Positions 27,783 to 35,474 of a stretch of DNA of 44,483 nt are shown here, piece after piece. Each line of letters starts with the position of its first letter. Position 1 is the first letter of the stretch. Source of the stretch: an uncultured Phycisphaerales bacterium (lineage in GTDB: Bacteria; Planctomycetota; Phycisphaerae; Phycisphaerales; SM1A02); the NCBI GenBank assembly GCA_905480395.1, contig CAJQQE010000004.1:1-44483 (forward strand), given 5' to 3'. The position numbers and the translations under genes are program-made. The notes beneath the pieces are model-generated. The model was not told where the DNA came from, did not search any database, and was given only the letters and a program-made list of their open reading frames with translations.

Positions 27783-28811
27783 CTACGGGGAGCCGTGAGT
27801 GGGATCAAACCGAGCCTTCAAACGATCCCCAATCAGATTCAGACTGACGAGGGTGATCGCAATGAATGCGCAGGGCCACGCCAAGAGCCACCAGCGGCTT
27901 CGGACCGTGTTCAGCTCGCTCAGGCCCTCGCTCGCGAGGTTGCCCCAGCTGGGCAGTGGCTCCTCAACACCGATTCCGAGAAAGCTGAGAAAACTCTCCG
28001 AAAGGATCGCGGCGGGAACGGCCAGCGTCCCGTAGACGATGATCGGGCCCACCAGATTCGGAAGAAGGTGATGCACAAACTGTCGGCGGGCGCCCATCCC
28101 CTGTGCTCGACAGGCTTCCATGAATGGCTGTGATCGGAGGCTGAGAACCTGACCGCGGATCACCCGAGCAGTGGTCAGCCATCCGACGCCCCCGATGGCG
28201 ACCAGGAGGGTGGCCACGTTGACGAGTTGCCGAGCACTCGAAGAGGGGTCAAGACCCAAACGACCGATGACCCCATCCGCGGCGACCGAGATCAGAACGA
28301 CGAGCAGGATGTAGGGCAATCCGTAGAGCACATCTACGACCCGCATGATTCCCGCATCGACCCGACCGCCCACGAATCCGGCAATCCCGCCTAACAGGGT
28401 GCCGATTGAGACCGCGATGAACGCGGAGGCGAGTCCGATGCCCAGGCTCACACCACCACCAAGGAGAACTCGAACGAGCACGCTCCGACCAAGCTTGTCG
28501 GTCCCCAACGCCAGTGATGGAACGAAACCACCTTTTTCGACCGCCTCATTCACCCGGCTCAGATTTTCATCGCGGTATCCAAAGATCGAGGGCGGGAGGA
28601 GATTGAGCGAGAGATCACCGGCCTCGTAGCGACGTTCAACGCCCCCCGCGACCTCGATCTGCCCCAGCGTCCATGGAAGCGTGGCGAAGCATCCCAGTCC
28701 GACCAGAATCAGGATGAGGAATCCGGCTGGCCCGGCCCATCCTGATGATCTGGGGCGATCCCTTTGGGATTTCAGGACGGATGTTCTTTGAATGTTGATT
28801 GTTCCGGCCAT
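27783..28811 (-). CDS. OppC-like permease, second copy (standard size)
   Basis: A 342-residue ABC permease of the OppC/DppC type with the usual layout: first helix (about 28-50), a periplasmic loop, GTDKLGRSVLVRVLLGG (about 103-119), then five more helices. The coupling helix region reads ACRAQGMGARRQFVHHLLPN, and LSFLGIGVEEPLPSWG is the conserved C-terminal motif. It is separate from the long OppC-like gene 4 kb downstream in the same operon, so the operon encodes two C-type permeases but only one B-type. It starts 12 bases after the stop of the exported helical protein gene. Either two transporters share parts, or one complex is remodelled; the sequence does not decide. Confidence 0.9.
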   Translation of the reverse strand: MAGTINIQRTSVLKSQRDRPRSSGWAGPAGFLILILVGLGCFATLPWTLGQIEVAGGVERRYEAGDLSLNLLPPSIFGYRDENLSRVNEAVEKGGFVPSLALGTDKLGRSVLVRVLLGGGVSLGIGLASAFIAVSIGTLLGGIAGFVGGRVDAGIMRVVDVLYGLPYILLVVLISVAADGVIGRLGLDPSSSARQLVNVATLLVAIGGVGWLTTARVIRGQVLSLRSQPFMEACRAQGMGARRQFVHHLLPNLVGPIIVYGTLAVPAAILSESFLSFLGIGVEEPLPSWGNLASEGLSELNTVRSRWWLLAWPCAFIAITLVSLNLIGDRLKARFDPTHGSP

Positions 28812-28823
28812 TCGAGAGTTCGA

Positions 28824-29648
28824 TCAACCCGAGGTTGAAGAAACGCCGTTCGTTCCCCGCGGATTCGGTCGAGATCCAGCGGGACCGCTCCCGTCAGATT
28901 CGGGGAGCTCGGCTTCTTCCGGGGCCGGCTTGAGCAAGTCCTCGATCATCCCGGTGATCCGTTCCGCGGAGTTCTCAATCTCGCCCCGCAGTTTGAGCCG
29001 CATTTCTTGGACGGCCTGATCGAGTGCCGCCAGTTCCATCGCTCGTGACTTCAACTCAAGATCAACGATCTTCGCGGCCAGCGTTTTCAGACCCGTCTTG
29101 TATCCCACGATCGCGGCCGCATCGCCAGCCTTCAAGGCGGCTTGATATTTGACATACGTCCTACGGATGTTGAACTGGACCCTCAATTCCGCGACCCGCG
29201 TCTCAAACAATTCCGGCTTCCGTTCCTTGAGCATGACCAAGCCGAAAAGCCGGCGGCCCGACTTCATGATTGTTTCCGCCGCCTTGTCAGGGTCATCGGC
29301 CATCATTGCCCGAAGTTCGGAAGCCCACTCTGGAGAGATCAAGTCGGCGATCTCGACCATGGTGCCGATGTCAGCTTCCGTGATCGGACGCCGGCCAACG
29401 CCGCCGCGGCCACCGTCCCGACCTCGGAACCCACCGCGACCTACCGCCCGCTCACCATCATCGAAGCGTCGGTTTCCGCGAAGCATGCGATCAGGAAGAG
29501 CCGGTCGCGTCTCGTCGTCGGCCTGCCCACGCTGATCCTGAACAACGCGAGACGACGGTACGCCCGCATCCGCGGGTGGCGACTGACACAGCGCTGTCGC
29601 CGGGAAGACGAGAACGGAGACGATGAAGATCATTGAGGGCATCAGCAT
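28824..29648 (-). CDS. Exported helical protein, Spy/CpxP-like in layout
   Basis: A 274-residue secreted protein with signal peptide (about 1-22, MLMPSMIFIVSVLVFPATAL). GGGA is 7 bases ahead of the ATG. After an Arg/Gly-rich, low-complexity linker (about 55-85, GRGGFRGRDGGRGG) comes a long helical part (about 95-245) with EWASELRAMMADDP and a coiled-coil-like stretch, and an acidic, Pro/Gly-rich tail. The plan resembles periplasmic helical stress proteins such as Spy, CpxP or ZraP in layout only; their LTxxQ motifs are not seen. Its place between an anti-sigma-like gene and a transporter suggests an envelope-stress role (inference). Confidence 0.7.
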   Translation of the reverse strand: MLMPSMIFIVSVLVFPATALCQSPPADAGVPSSRVVQDQRGQADDETRPALPDRMLRGNRRFDDGERAVGRGGFRGRDGGRGGVGRRPITEADIGTMVEIADLISPEWASELRAMMADDPDKAAETIMKSGRRLFGLVMLKERKPELFETRVAELRVQFNIRRTYVKYQAALKAGDAAAIVGYKTGLKTLAAKIVDLELKSRAMELAALDQAVQEMRLKLRGEIENSAERITGMIEDLLKPAPEEAELPESDGSGPAGSRPNPRGTNGVSSTSG

Positions 29649-29680
29649 TCGACTGTCCCAACGGTATCAGGAGACCAAGG

Positions 29681-30361
29681 TCAAGAGGCAGGACGTTCCA
29701 GAATAGAACGGATTTCATCTTCAAGGTCATCGACCTCGAGCGACCAGGAGTTCATCACCGGTCGAACATCGCGGAAGGCGATCGTGGTGGAAGACGCCTC
29801 ATCCAACCAGTCACCCTCTCCACCCAAGACCACTGCCAGCAACGCTTCAGAATCGCGGGATTCTCCCATGCTGGCGACGAAAATGCCGGACTGATCCGAA
29901 ACCGTCGCCACTCGCATCTCGCCGACCTGAGGCTCGCGCTCGATCAACGCTGGACGGGTGCCAATCCATGCCACCATCGCAACACAGGCTGCGGCCGCAA
30001 ACCCCGACGCCACGGCGATCGGGCGGGCCCAAGGCGACGCTTGGCCAGTCGTGATGGGCAAGGTACGAGCTGGAAGCGAAGGCAAGGACGCTTCGAAAAC
30101 CGAGGCCGCAATCGAAACCGATTTCGGGGCGTCGACGTGACAATCAGCACGGAGCAGAAAAGCAATCTGCTCCTCCAGCCCGACGAGCTCCGGCGACGGC
30201 GCCCCGGCCAACTGATCCGAATCGAAGCCAAGGCCGTCATCAGGAGTGACGGCATCGGCATGGCCAGAGTCTTGCTGGTTCGGGATGATCGAGTCGATCG
30301 AGTCGATCGAGTCGTCGACGGGCTTGCCGTCTCGGGGAAAATCAGATGGGTTCGAATTCAT
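29681..30361 (-). CDS. Single-TM anti-sigma-factor-like protein
   Basis: A 226-residue protein whose gene follows an ECF sigma factor, the usual place of its antagonist. ATG 30361 has GGAG 8 bases upstream; GTG 30367 would be too close to that site. The N-terminal, presumably cytoplasmic part (about 1-110) is acidic, includes a DSIDSIDSI repeat coded by a 9-bp tandem repeat, and has no zinc-binding HxxxCxxC motif of ZAS anti-sigma factors. One membrane helix (about 114-135, PIAVASGFAAAACVAMVAWIG) is followed by an extracytoplasmic domain of about 90 residues. The stop lies 32 bases before the exported helical protein gene. Anti-sigma function is inferred from gene order and topology, not from a motif. 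Confidence 0.72.
   Translation of the reverse strand: MNSNPSDFPRDGKPVDDSIDSIDSIIPNQQDSGHADAVTPDDGLGFDSDQLAGAPSPELVGLEEQIAFLLRADCHVDAPKSVSIAASVFEASLPSLPARTLPITTGQASPWARPIAVASGFAAAACVAMVAWIGTRPALIEREPQVGEMRVATVSDQSGIFVASMGESRDSEALLAVVLGGEGDWLDEASSTTIAFRDVRPVMNSWSLEVDDLEDEIRSILERPAS
30287..30313 (-). repeat. 9-bp tandem repeat inside the anti-sigma-like gene
   Basis: Three exact copies of GATCGAGTC in direct succession encode the DSI repeat near the N-terminus. Each unit is three codons, so copy-number change would keep the frame. Confidence 0.85.
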
Positions 30362-30498
30362 GAACACGGCTCCAAGCGATGCCTCACCAGTAAGAACGAG
30401 GTCTCGCCTCTTGGATTGCAGGTCTCAACCGCTTCCTTGCGGAAAGTGGTCGATCTCGATTGGAATCGCCCGGGGAACCCGATAATCGTGGTTTTCAT
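30358..30498 (-). CDS. Small 46-codon ORF coupled to sigma factor and anti-sigma-like genes
   Basis: This short frame exactly fills the gap between the sigma factor and the anti-sigma-like gene. Its ATG (30498-30496) overlaps the sigma stop by four bases (ATGA), and its TGA overlaps the anti-sigma-like ATG the same way. GGGGAGGA sits 7 bases upstream inside the sigma gene, a better ribosome site than most genes here have. The peptide begins MKTTIIGFPGRFQSR and ends VRHRLEPCS; it is basic, has two cysteines and no membrane helix or known motif. It may be a real small protein, or serve only to carry ribosomes to the next gene. Protein-level evidence is absent, so the product is uncertain, but the double overlap is unlikely by chance. 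Confidence 0.6.
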   Translation of the reverse strand: MKTTIIGFPGRFQSRSTTFRKEAVETCNPRGETSFLLVRHRLEPCS

Positions 30499-31070
30499 GA
30501 TGGATCCTCCCCCTGGATGCCCTCGAGAATGGCTTTGACCTTCTTCAACGCTCGGTGATGCCGCGCCAACAACGTCCCCACCGGTGCTCCGAGCGCCTCG
30601 GCGAGTTGTTTAAAGCTCAAGCCGCTGACATGCCGGAGATAGAGCACTTCTCGATCCGCCTCCGGGAGTTGTTCGATCGCTTCTCGGAGAGGCCCGGCGG
30701 GCAGACTGTCCGTCTCAACAGCCTCCGAGGAACGCCCCCCGTCTCCAGCCAGCCCCACCAGCGTCGCCTCATCGGCGGGATTCGCCTGACGAGCCCGGCG
30801 CCGCATCTCGTCTCGGAGGCGGTTCATCGCGATTCGCATCAACCAAGACTCAAATCGCCCAACTTCCTCGTAGTCCCGAAGCTTGGCCGCAATGGTGCAG
30901 AACGTCGACTGCGTAATCTCTTCCGCCAGATCCTCATCACGACACTGCGCCCGAATCAGCCCAAACACCCGAGGGGCGAATCGATCGACCAATTCGCGCC
31001 AAGCGTCCTCGTCACCGCGAGCTGCGGTCACAACGAGGACGGCGAGTTGGTCGGGGGAAATTTCGTCCAT
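30495..31070 (-). CDS. ECF-type RNA polymerase sigma factor
   Basis: A 191-residue sigma-70 family factor of the ECF type. Region 2 spans about 26-95, with DLAEEITQSTFCTIAAKL and FESWLMRIAMNRLRDEMRRR; region 4 spans about 128-178, with LPEADREVLYLRHVSGLSFKQ and the recognition helix APVGTLLARHHRALKKV. Regions 1.1 and 3 are missing, as expected. ATG 31070 was chosen as the start closest to the sigma domain; no strong ribosome site precedes it, so a start slightly upstream is possible. It leads a probable operon that runs through the small ORF, anti-sigma-like gene, exported protein and transporter. A possible self-recognised promoter lies at 31219-31246. The inducing signal is unknown. Confidence 0.92.
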   Translation of the reverse strand: MDEISPDQLAVLVVTAARGDEDAWRELVDRFAPRVFGLIRAQCRDEDLAEEITQSTFCTIAAKLRDYEEVGRFESWLMRIAMNRLRDEMRRRARQANPADEATLVGLAGDGGRSSEAVETDSLPAGPLREAIEQLPEADREVLYLRHVSGLSFKQLAEALGAPVGTLLARHHRALKKVKAILEGIQGEDPS

Positions 31071-31218
31071 GCCAGAGGGCCTGCCCGTCGAATCGTTGGC
31101 TGCCACGTGCCGGGCGTCGCGGTTAGCCTCGAACTCTACCGCCCTTTGGTTATTGAGATGCGAGATGGCATCCGATGAAATCGGCGTGGATGACCACACG
31201 CCATCAGAGCCTGCCCAA

Positions 31219-31246
31219 GCAGAACTCCAGTTTGAAACGAGGTTCC
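31219..31246 (-). promoter_or_regulatory. Candidate ECF-type promoter of the sigma operon
   Basis: On the minus strand GGAACCT (31246-31240) is followed after 16 bases by TCTGC (31223-31219). This resembles the ECF pattern GGAACTT-16-TCTGA known for sigma-E type factors. It is about 150 bases upstream of the sigma start and may allow autoregulation. The same stretch holds a dyad, GTTTGAAAC flanked by GAAC and GTTC, so an operator is an alternative. Confidence 0.4.
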
Positions 31247-31299
31247 ACGGCTTGGATTGCAGATCCGGCAGATTTCCTCGCTGGCCGATCTGACAAGGC

Positions 31300-32778
31300 T
31301 TAGACGGGGATACCCGTGGACCCACTCCAACCCGTCTCGGCCGATGGCCCACCCGGGGGTGGTGTGGCATAGGTGAGATCCTGGAAGCGAGTGCTCTGGG
31401 CATTCCAACCCAGGGTCACGACGCCGGTCGGCCCATTCCGTTGCTTCGCCACGATGACCTCCGCGAGGCCCGCCTTATCGGGGTTCTGATCCGCCCACTC
31501 CGGCTCACCCTTGTGGTAGTACTCCTCGCGGTGGAGCATCATGACCACGTCGGCATCCTGCTCGATCGCCCCGGACTCACGAAGGTCGCTCATCCGAGGA
31601 CGGTGCCCTTCGCGTTGTTCTGCGGCACGATTGAGCTGACTCAAACAGAGCACCGGAACGTTGATCTCGCGAGCCATCGCCTTCACGCCACGGCTGATTT
31701 CTGATACTTCAAGTTGCCTGCTCTCGACTCGTCCACCCGCGCTCATCAGCTGCAGGTAGTCGATCACGATCGCGCCGATGTTATTCCGATCCTTCATTCG
31801 ACGAGCCTTCGAGCGAAGCTGAAGCAACGTCAATCCCGGCGTGTCATCGATAAAGACGGGCGCGTCGGAGAGATCGTTGCACGCCGCCATCAGACGCTTG
31901 TAATCCTCATCTCGAAGCTGGCCGCGGCGCATCCGTTGCGAGTCGATTCGCCCCCTCGAACACAGCATTCGTTGCACCAACTGCTGCTTGCCCATCTCAA
32001 GGCTGAAGATCACCGTGGGGTGCCCGGAAACCGCCATCTGCTCTGCAATATTCAGCGCAAACGCCGTCTTCCCCATCGAGGGACGAGCCGCCAGGATGAG
32101 CAACTCACCCCTTTGAAAACCATTGAGCATTTCATCGAGTTCGCCGAATCCTGTGGGCACGCCGCTAAACCTTGATCCGTCCGATTCCTCGATCGATTTC
32201 ATCACCTCGTCAAGCAGGATGTTCAGTGACGTCGCACTCTGTTGTTCGCGATGCTCGGCGATCTGGAAAATTCGTTTCTCCGCCGCCTCAAGCACCTCGA
32301 CGACCTCAAGTTCTCCCTGATGCGCATCCCGGAGCGTCTCACCGGCCGCCGCGATCAGCTCCCGAAGCGTCGCCTTTTCACGAACCAATCTCGCGTACTT
32401 GGTTGCGTTCGCGGCGGTGGGCACGCTCTCCGCAAGATGAACGAGGTAGTCCATACCGCCGACTTCATCGAGCAGTGATTTGTCGCTGAGAATCTGATGC
32501 AACTGAACGACATCGAGGGATGCGGTCTTGTCGTAGCACGCGATCATCAGATCGAACAAGATGGTGTGGGCCGGGCGATGAAAGTCGCCGCCGGTCTTCA
32601 CGATGTTGATGATGTCGGCGATGACTCGAGGATCAAGAATCATCGACCCCAGCAACGAGATCTCGGCTTCCATCGCATGCGGGGGAACCGCTTCGGCGAG
32701 ACGGGTCAGTTCATCAGCGCGAAGCGTCGGTCGTTCTTCACGCTGACGTTTGCGGGATTTTCCTTGCGACTCGTTCAT
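31300..32778 (-). CDS. dnaB: Replicative DNA helicase
   Basis: DnaB is the hexameric 5'-3' helicase that unwinds DNA at the replication fork. The 492-residue protein has the N-terminal DnaB domain (about 35-140, PPHAMEAEISLLGSMILDP) and the RecA-like domain (about 200-470): Walker A ARPSMGKTA (231-239), Walker B region AIVIDYLQLM, and the C-terminal RLSDLRESGAIEQDAD-type motif, here MSDLRESGAIEQDADV. ATG 32778 was taken; TTG 32784, six bases earlier, is possible and sits 5 bases after GGGGA. The C-terminal tail beyond the helicase is short and Gly/Pro-rich. It lies downstream of the HU-type gene; a DnaA-box-like inverted repeat sits between the two. Confidence 0.97.
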   Translation of the reverse strand: MNESQGKSRKRQREERPTLRADELTRLAEAVPPHAMEAEISLLGSMILDPRVIADIINIVKTGGDFHRPAHTILFDLMIACYDKTASLDVVQLHQILSDKSLLDEVGGMDYLVHLAESVPTAANATKYARLVREKATLRELIAAAGETLRDAHQGELEVVEVLEAAEKRIFQIAEHREQQSATSLNILLDEVMKSIEESDGSRFSGVPTGFGELDEMLNGFQRGELLILAARPSMGKTAFALNIAEQMAVSGHPTVIFSLEMGKQQLVQRMLCSRGRIDSQRMRRGQLRDEDYKRLMAACNDLSDAPVFIDDTPGLTLLQLRSKARRMKDRNNIGAIVIDYLQLMSAGGRVESRQLEVSEISRGVKAMAREINVPVLCLSQLNRAAEQREGHRPRMSDLRESGAIEQDADVVMMLHREEYYHKGEPEWADQNPDKAGLAEVIVAKQRNGPTGVVTLGWNAQSTRFQDLTYATPPPGGPSAETGWSGSTGIPV

Positions 32779-32837
32779 GACCAAGATTGTCCCCGTGATT
32801 CACGATCTTCGCCCGGCCGATCCGTGCCGCGACGCAC

Positions 32838-32859
32838 CATCCACAAACGGTTGTGGATG
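32838..32859. promoter_or_regulatory. DnaA-box-like inverted repeat upstream of dnaB
   Basis: A 9-bp perfect inverted repeat, CATCCACAA and TTGTGGATG, with a 4-base spacer. Each arm resembles a DnaA box (TTATCCACA); TGTGGATGA differs from TGTGGATAA at one base. It lies about 60 bases upstream of dnaB, so it may be a DnaA operator, or just an RNA hairpin. Confidence 0.45.
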
Positions 32860-32873
32860 AATCAATCACGCAA

Positions 32874-32892
32874 GCCTTCAGGCAGTGAAGGC
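32874..32892 (-). terminator. Possible weak terminator or attenuator after the HU-type gene
   Basis: A 7-bp stem (GCCTTCA with TGAAGGC) and 5-base loop lie 10 bases after the stop of the HU-type gene. No T-run follows on the minus strand, so if it terminates at all it is inefficient, and dnaB may be partly read through. Confidence 0.3.
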
Positions 32893-32901
32893 CGCATCGA
32901 T

Positions 32902-33240
32902 TTATTCATGGTCGGTGCCGTCGAGTTCTGAATCATCGATTCGAACTTTCATCAGGCGGCCCGTCTTGAATTTTACGGTCTTCCGTGCTGGGATCTCGAC
33001 GAGCTCCAGCGTCTTGGGGTTCTGCGCTCGACGCGCCGCGCGTTCGCGGATCTCAAAGACGCCGAAGTCCCGAAACTCGAGTCGATGCCCTCGCCCGAGC
33101 TCTTCGATCACGCCGTCAAGAAAAGCCTGGATCGTCCGCTTCACCTCAGCCCGCGGCTGGTTGGTCTCCGCCGCGACCCGATCAACGAGTTCTTTCTTCG
33201 TGGTGGTCTTTGCAGCGGCAATCGGGGGGGGCATCGGCAT
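32902..33240 (-). CDS. HU/IHF-family DNA-binding protein
   Basis: A 112-residue histone-like DNA-bending protein. After a 13-residue Pro-rich leader (MPMPPPIAAAK) the HU fold runs from about residue 14, with TKKELVDRVAAETN, the dimer helix VKRTIQAFLDGVIEELGRG, and the beta-arm FGVFEIRERAARRAQNPKT then IPARKTVKFKTGRLMK. The arm contains NPKT in place of the usual NPxTG. ATG 33240 was chosen for fit to the family length; AGAGAG lies 8 bases upstream. It shapes the nucleoid and helps replication or transcription complexes. The gene has a strong promoter-like sequence at 33322-33351 and dnaB downstream. HU versus IHF cannot be settled without phylogeny; the acidic C-terminal tail (DDSELDGTDHE) is extra. 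Confidence 0.93.
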   Translation of the reverse strand: MPMPPPIAAAKTTTKKELVDRVAAETNQPRAEVKRTIQAFLDGVIEELGRGHRLEFRDFGVFEIRERAARRAQNPKTLELVEIPARKTVKFKTGRLMKVRIDDSELDGTDHE

Positions 33241-33321
33241 TTCTAAATCTCTCTGCTTGGGATGTTTTGCGACGTGGGGACCCCGGCGGCGACACCCCAA
33301 AATCTGGCACCACCACTTCCG

Positions 33322-33351
33322 AGTATCCAACTCAGGACCCCCTTCTGTCAA
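33322..33351 (-). promoter_or_regulatory. Sigma-70-type promoter of the HU-type gene
   Basis: On the minus strand TTGACA (33351-33346), a perfect -35, is followed after 18 bases by GATACT (33327-33322), a 4-of-6 -10 match. It lies about 80 bases upstream of the HU-type start. Confidence 0.6.
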
Positions 33352-33453
33352 GTAATATCTCGCCCAACTCCAACATGGAGCGGGACTTAGAGACATCCAT
33401 CGAAGCCAGACCGGCGTTCAAGGACTGCTTAAAATGCTTCTCATGTGGTGGAT

Positions 33454-33813
33454 TCAGCGGGACCAGATGGTCCGACCTCGAGTTCGGATCGTCAGGTTTG
33501 ATCGGACCTGACCGTTGATCACTCGTTGCCGATCGTCCAATTGGCGAATGACCACCGATGGCCTGGCGGCGTCAGAACGATCACCACCCAGAAGGCCGTT
33601 GTTTCGCCCACTTCCGGCCCGTGCCCCACTCATTCCCGACTCAAGAGCCAGTATTCGTAGTTCTGAGGAGGGAAAGACCAGCACCGCGGAAGTCGGATCT
33701 ACGACCGGACGAACTGCCGGTACGGACGGTGCGGCCTTTGGAGCCTGGCAGCCTCCCATGGCCACACTCAAGATGGCGATTCGTCCGAAGTTGAAGAAGT
33801 ATCGGGTAGGCAT
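33454..33813 (-). CDS. Small hypothetical lipoprotein
   Basis: A 119-residue putative lipoprotein. From ATG 33813 the N-terminus is PTRYFFNFGRIAILSVAMGGC with a lipobox-like AMGGC, Cys at residue 22. The rest is short, with Ser, Gly, Arg and Val predominating and no recognised domain. Reading from the more upstream ATG at 33837 would add 8 residues ahead of the signal. The gene stands alone, about 100 bases downstream of hldE and about 200 upstream of the HU-type gene, on the same strand. The signal peptide is the main support; codon use and length make it plausible but not certain. Confidence 0.5.
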   Translation of the reverse strand: MPTRYFFNFGRIAILSVAMGGCQAPKAAPSVPAVRPVVDPTSAVLVFPSSELRILALESGMSGARAGSGRNNGLLGGDRSDAARPSVVIRQLDDRQRVINGQVRSNLTIRTRGRTIWSR

Positions 33814-33936
33814 GACTGAACGCCAAGTATCTGCCATAAATGGACTTAGGCCAAGAATTTCTCCGATACCGAGGCGAGAAATCGCCGCTCGGCGTCAGTT
33901 CTCGGACGCTTCCTCTGATTCCGAGCGTGAACCCGA

Positions 33937-35460
33937 TCAGGAGGATCGGAGCCGATCGATGATCGCGGTCGAGCCCAGGCCGGGTCGGTGCGCCAGGATG
34001 CCAATCTGGATTCCAAGCCGGGTGAGCAGATCAAATTCGGCAATCTCGGACGCCTGGTAGTCGCCGCCTTTCACGTAGACACTCGGCACGACGGACTCGA
34101 TCAAATGATCGGCCGTCGCCTCCTCGAAGACCACGAGGTAGTCGATCGACTCCAGCTCGGCGAGTACCTCAAGCCGTTCTACCTCGTTGAATATTGGTCT
34201 CTCCGGCCCCTTGAGCGCCCGTACCGTCGCATCGGCATTGATCCCGACGACCAGCACGTCACCTTGCTGACGTGCCTCCTTGAGGTACGCCACATGGCCC
34301 GCGTGGATGACATCGAAGCAGCCGTTGGTGAGCACGATGCGTCGTCCATCGCGACGAAGCACTTCCAACTCCAGCAACAGATGCTCGAGCTTCCGAACCT
34401 TCCCGCGTCCGGCGGCGCTCGCCAGCAGCGCGGCTCTCCTGAGATCGGCCAGCGGGACCGCTTGCGCCCCCGTCAACCCGACTTCGATCCCGGCCGCGAG
34501 ATTCGCAAGACGAACACCTTCGACACCACACAAGCCATGCGCCCAAGCGACCGCCAGCGCTGCCAGCACCATGTCACCGGCACCAGTCACGTCGTAAACC
34601 GATTTCGCTTCGGTCGGAAGATGCGTGCATCCGTCTTCCGTGGCCAGCATCGCCCCATCGCGATCAAGGGTCAGGACCACGACATCGAATCCATGCTGCG
34701 TGCGCAGTTCGGTGGCGATGGCGACGGCTTCGCCGAGATCCGTCTTCAAGCCGCCCAAGCGGTTCATCGCCAATTCGGCTTCGGTCCGATTCGGCGTAAT
34801 GAGGCTTGCCCCCGCATAACGCGAATAATCTGCAATCGCGGCGGGATCGACCAAGAGCGGAATTTTACGAGCGAGGCATCGTTCTACAAGTGCGCGACAC
34901 AACGCCGGAGGACACGTGCCTTTGTCGTAGTCCTCAAGGCAAACGCAGTCGACTTGGTCGATCCGGGCGTCGATCGATTCCAGAAGTCGCTCGATAACGT
35001 CGTCAGAAGCTGGAGTCCGAGACTCGATATCCAGCCTGAACATTTTTTGCGGATGCCGATGCTGCGCGAGCCCCACCAGACTTCGCTTGACGGTCGTTGG
35101 ACGACTCGCGTCGATCACGATGCCCCCGATTTCGCACCCTTCAGACTCCAGCGCCGACGTCAGTTGCCGACCGGCCTCGTCGTCCCCAACCAGACCGACG
35201 ATCGAAACTTCCGCTTCCAACCCTCGTAGGCACGCGGCGACGTTTCCCGTCCCGCCGGGACGACGGTCAATCGAGGACTCACCGTCGATCGAGAGCACCG
35301 GCACTGGCGCGTCTGGACTCAGCCGCTCCGCGGAACCGCGGACCATCTCATCGAGCATGAGATCACCAACCAGCAGGAGCCGACCGCCCTTGAGGCGAGC
35401 CACGGCCTCGACGAATTTGACGCCTGGATCGGTTGCAGTCTTGTAGGTAGATTCGGTCAC
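33937..35460 (-). CDS. hldE: Bifunctional D-beta-D-heptose 7-phosphate kinase / D-beta-D-heptose 1-phosphate adenylyltransferase
   Basis: HldE carries out two steps to ADP-heptose, the inner-core LPS sugar donor: phosphorylation of heptose 7-phosphate at C1, then adenylyl transfer. The 507 residues include the PfkB-type kinase (about 20-335), with GGTGNVAACLRGL (69-81), and the catalytic DVTGAGDMVLA (290-300), and the nucleotidyltransferase (about 370-507) with TNGCFDVIHAGHVAYL (378-393) containing the HxGH motif. The start is GTG 35460, 14 bases after the lpxK stop; no good ribosome site is seen. It is last in the LPS cluster that includes lpxK and a heptosyltransferase, consistent with a heptose-containing LPS core in this planctomycete. 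Confidence 0.96.
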   Translation of the reverse strand: MTESTYKTATDPGVKFVEAVARLKGGRLLLVGDLMLDEMVRGSAERLSPDAPVPVLSIDGESSIDRRPGGTGNVAACLRGLEAEVSIVGLVGDDEAGRQLTSALESEGCEIGGIVIDASRPTTVKRSLVGLAQHRHPQKMFRLDIESRTPASDDVIERLLESIDARIDQVDCVCLEDYDKGTCPPALCRALVERCLARKIPLLVDPAAIADYSRYAGASLITPNRTEAELAMNRLGGLKTDLGEAVAIATELRTQHGFDVVVLTLDRDGAMLATEDGCTHLPTEAKSVYDVTGAGDMVLAALAVAWAHGLCGVEGVRLANLAAGIEVGLTGAQAVPLADLRRAALLASAAGRGKVRKLEHLLLELEVLRRDGRRIVLTNGCFDVIHAGHVAYLKEARQQGDVLVVGINADATVRALKGPERPIFNEVERLEVLAELESIDYLVVFEEATADHLIESVVPSVYVKGGDYQASEIAEFDLLTRLGIQIGILAHRPGLGSTAIIDRLRSS

Positions 35461-35474
35461 GACTGAGGAGAATA

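Noticed and set aside
33988-35229. Long plus-strand frame (413 codons) opposite hldE
   Set aside because: It is a shadow of the conserved kinase/transferase gene, without ribosome site or motif.
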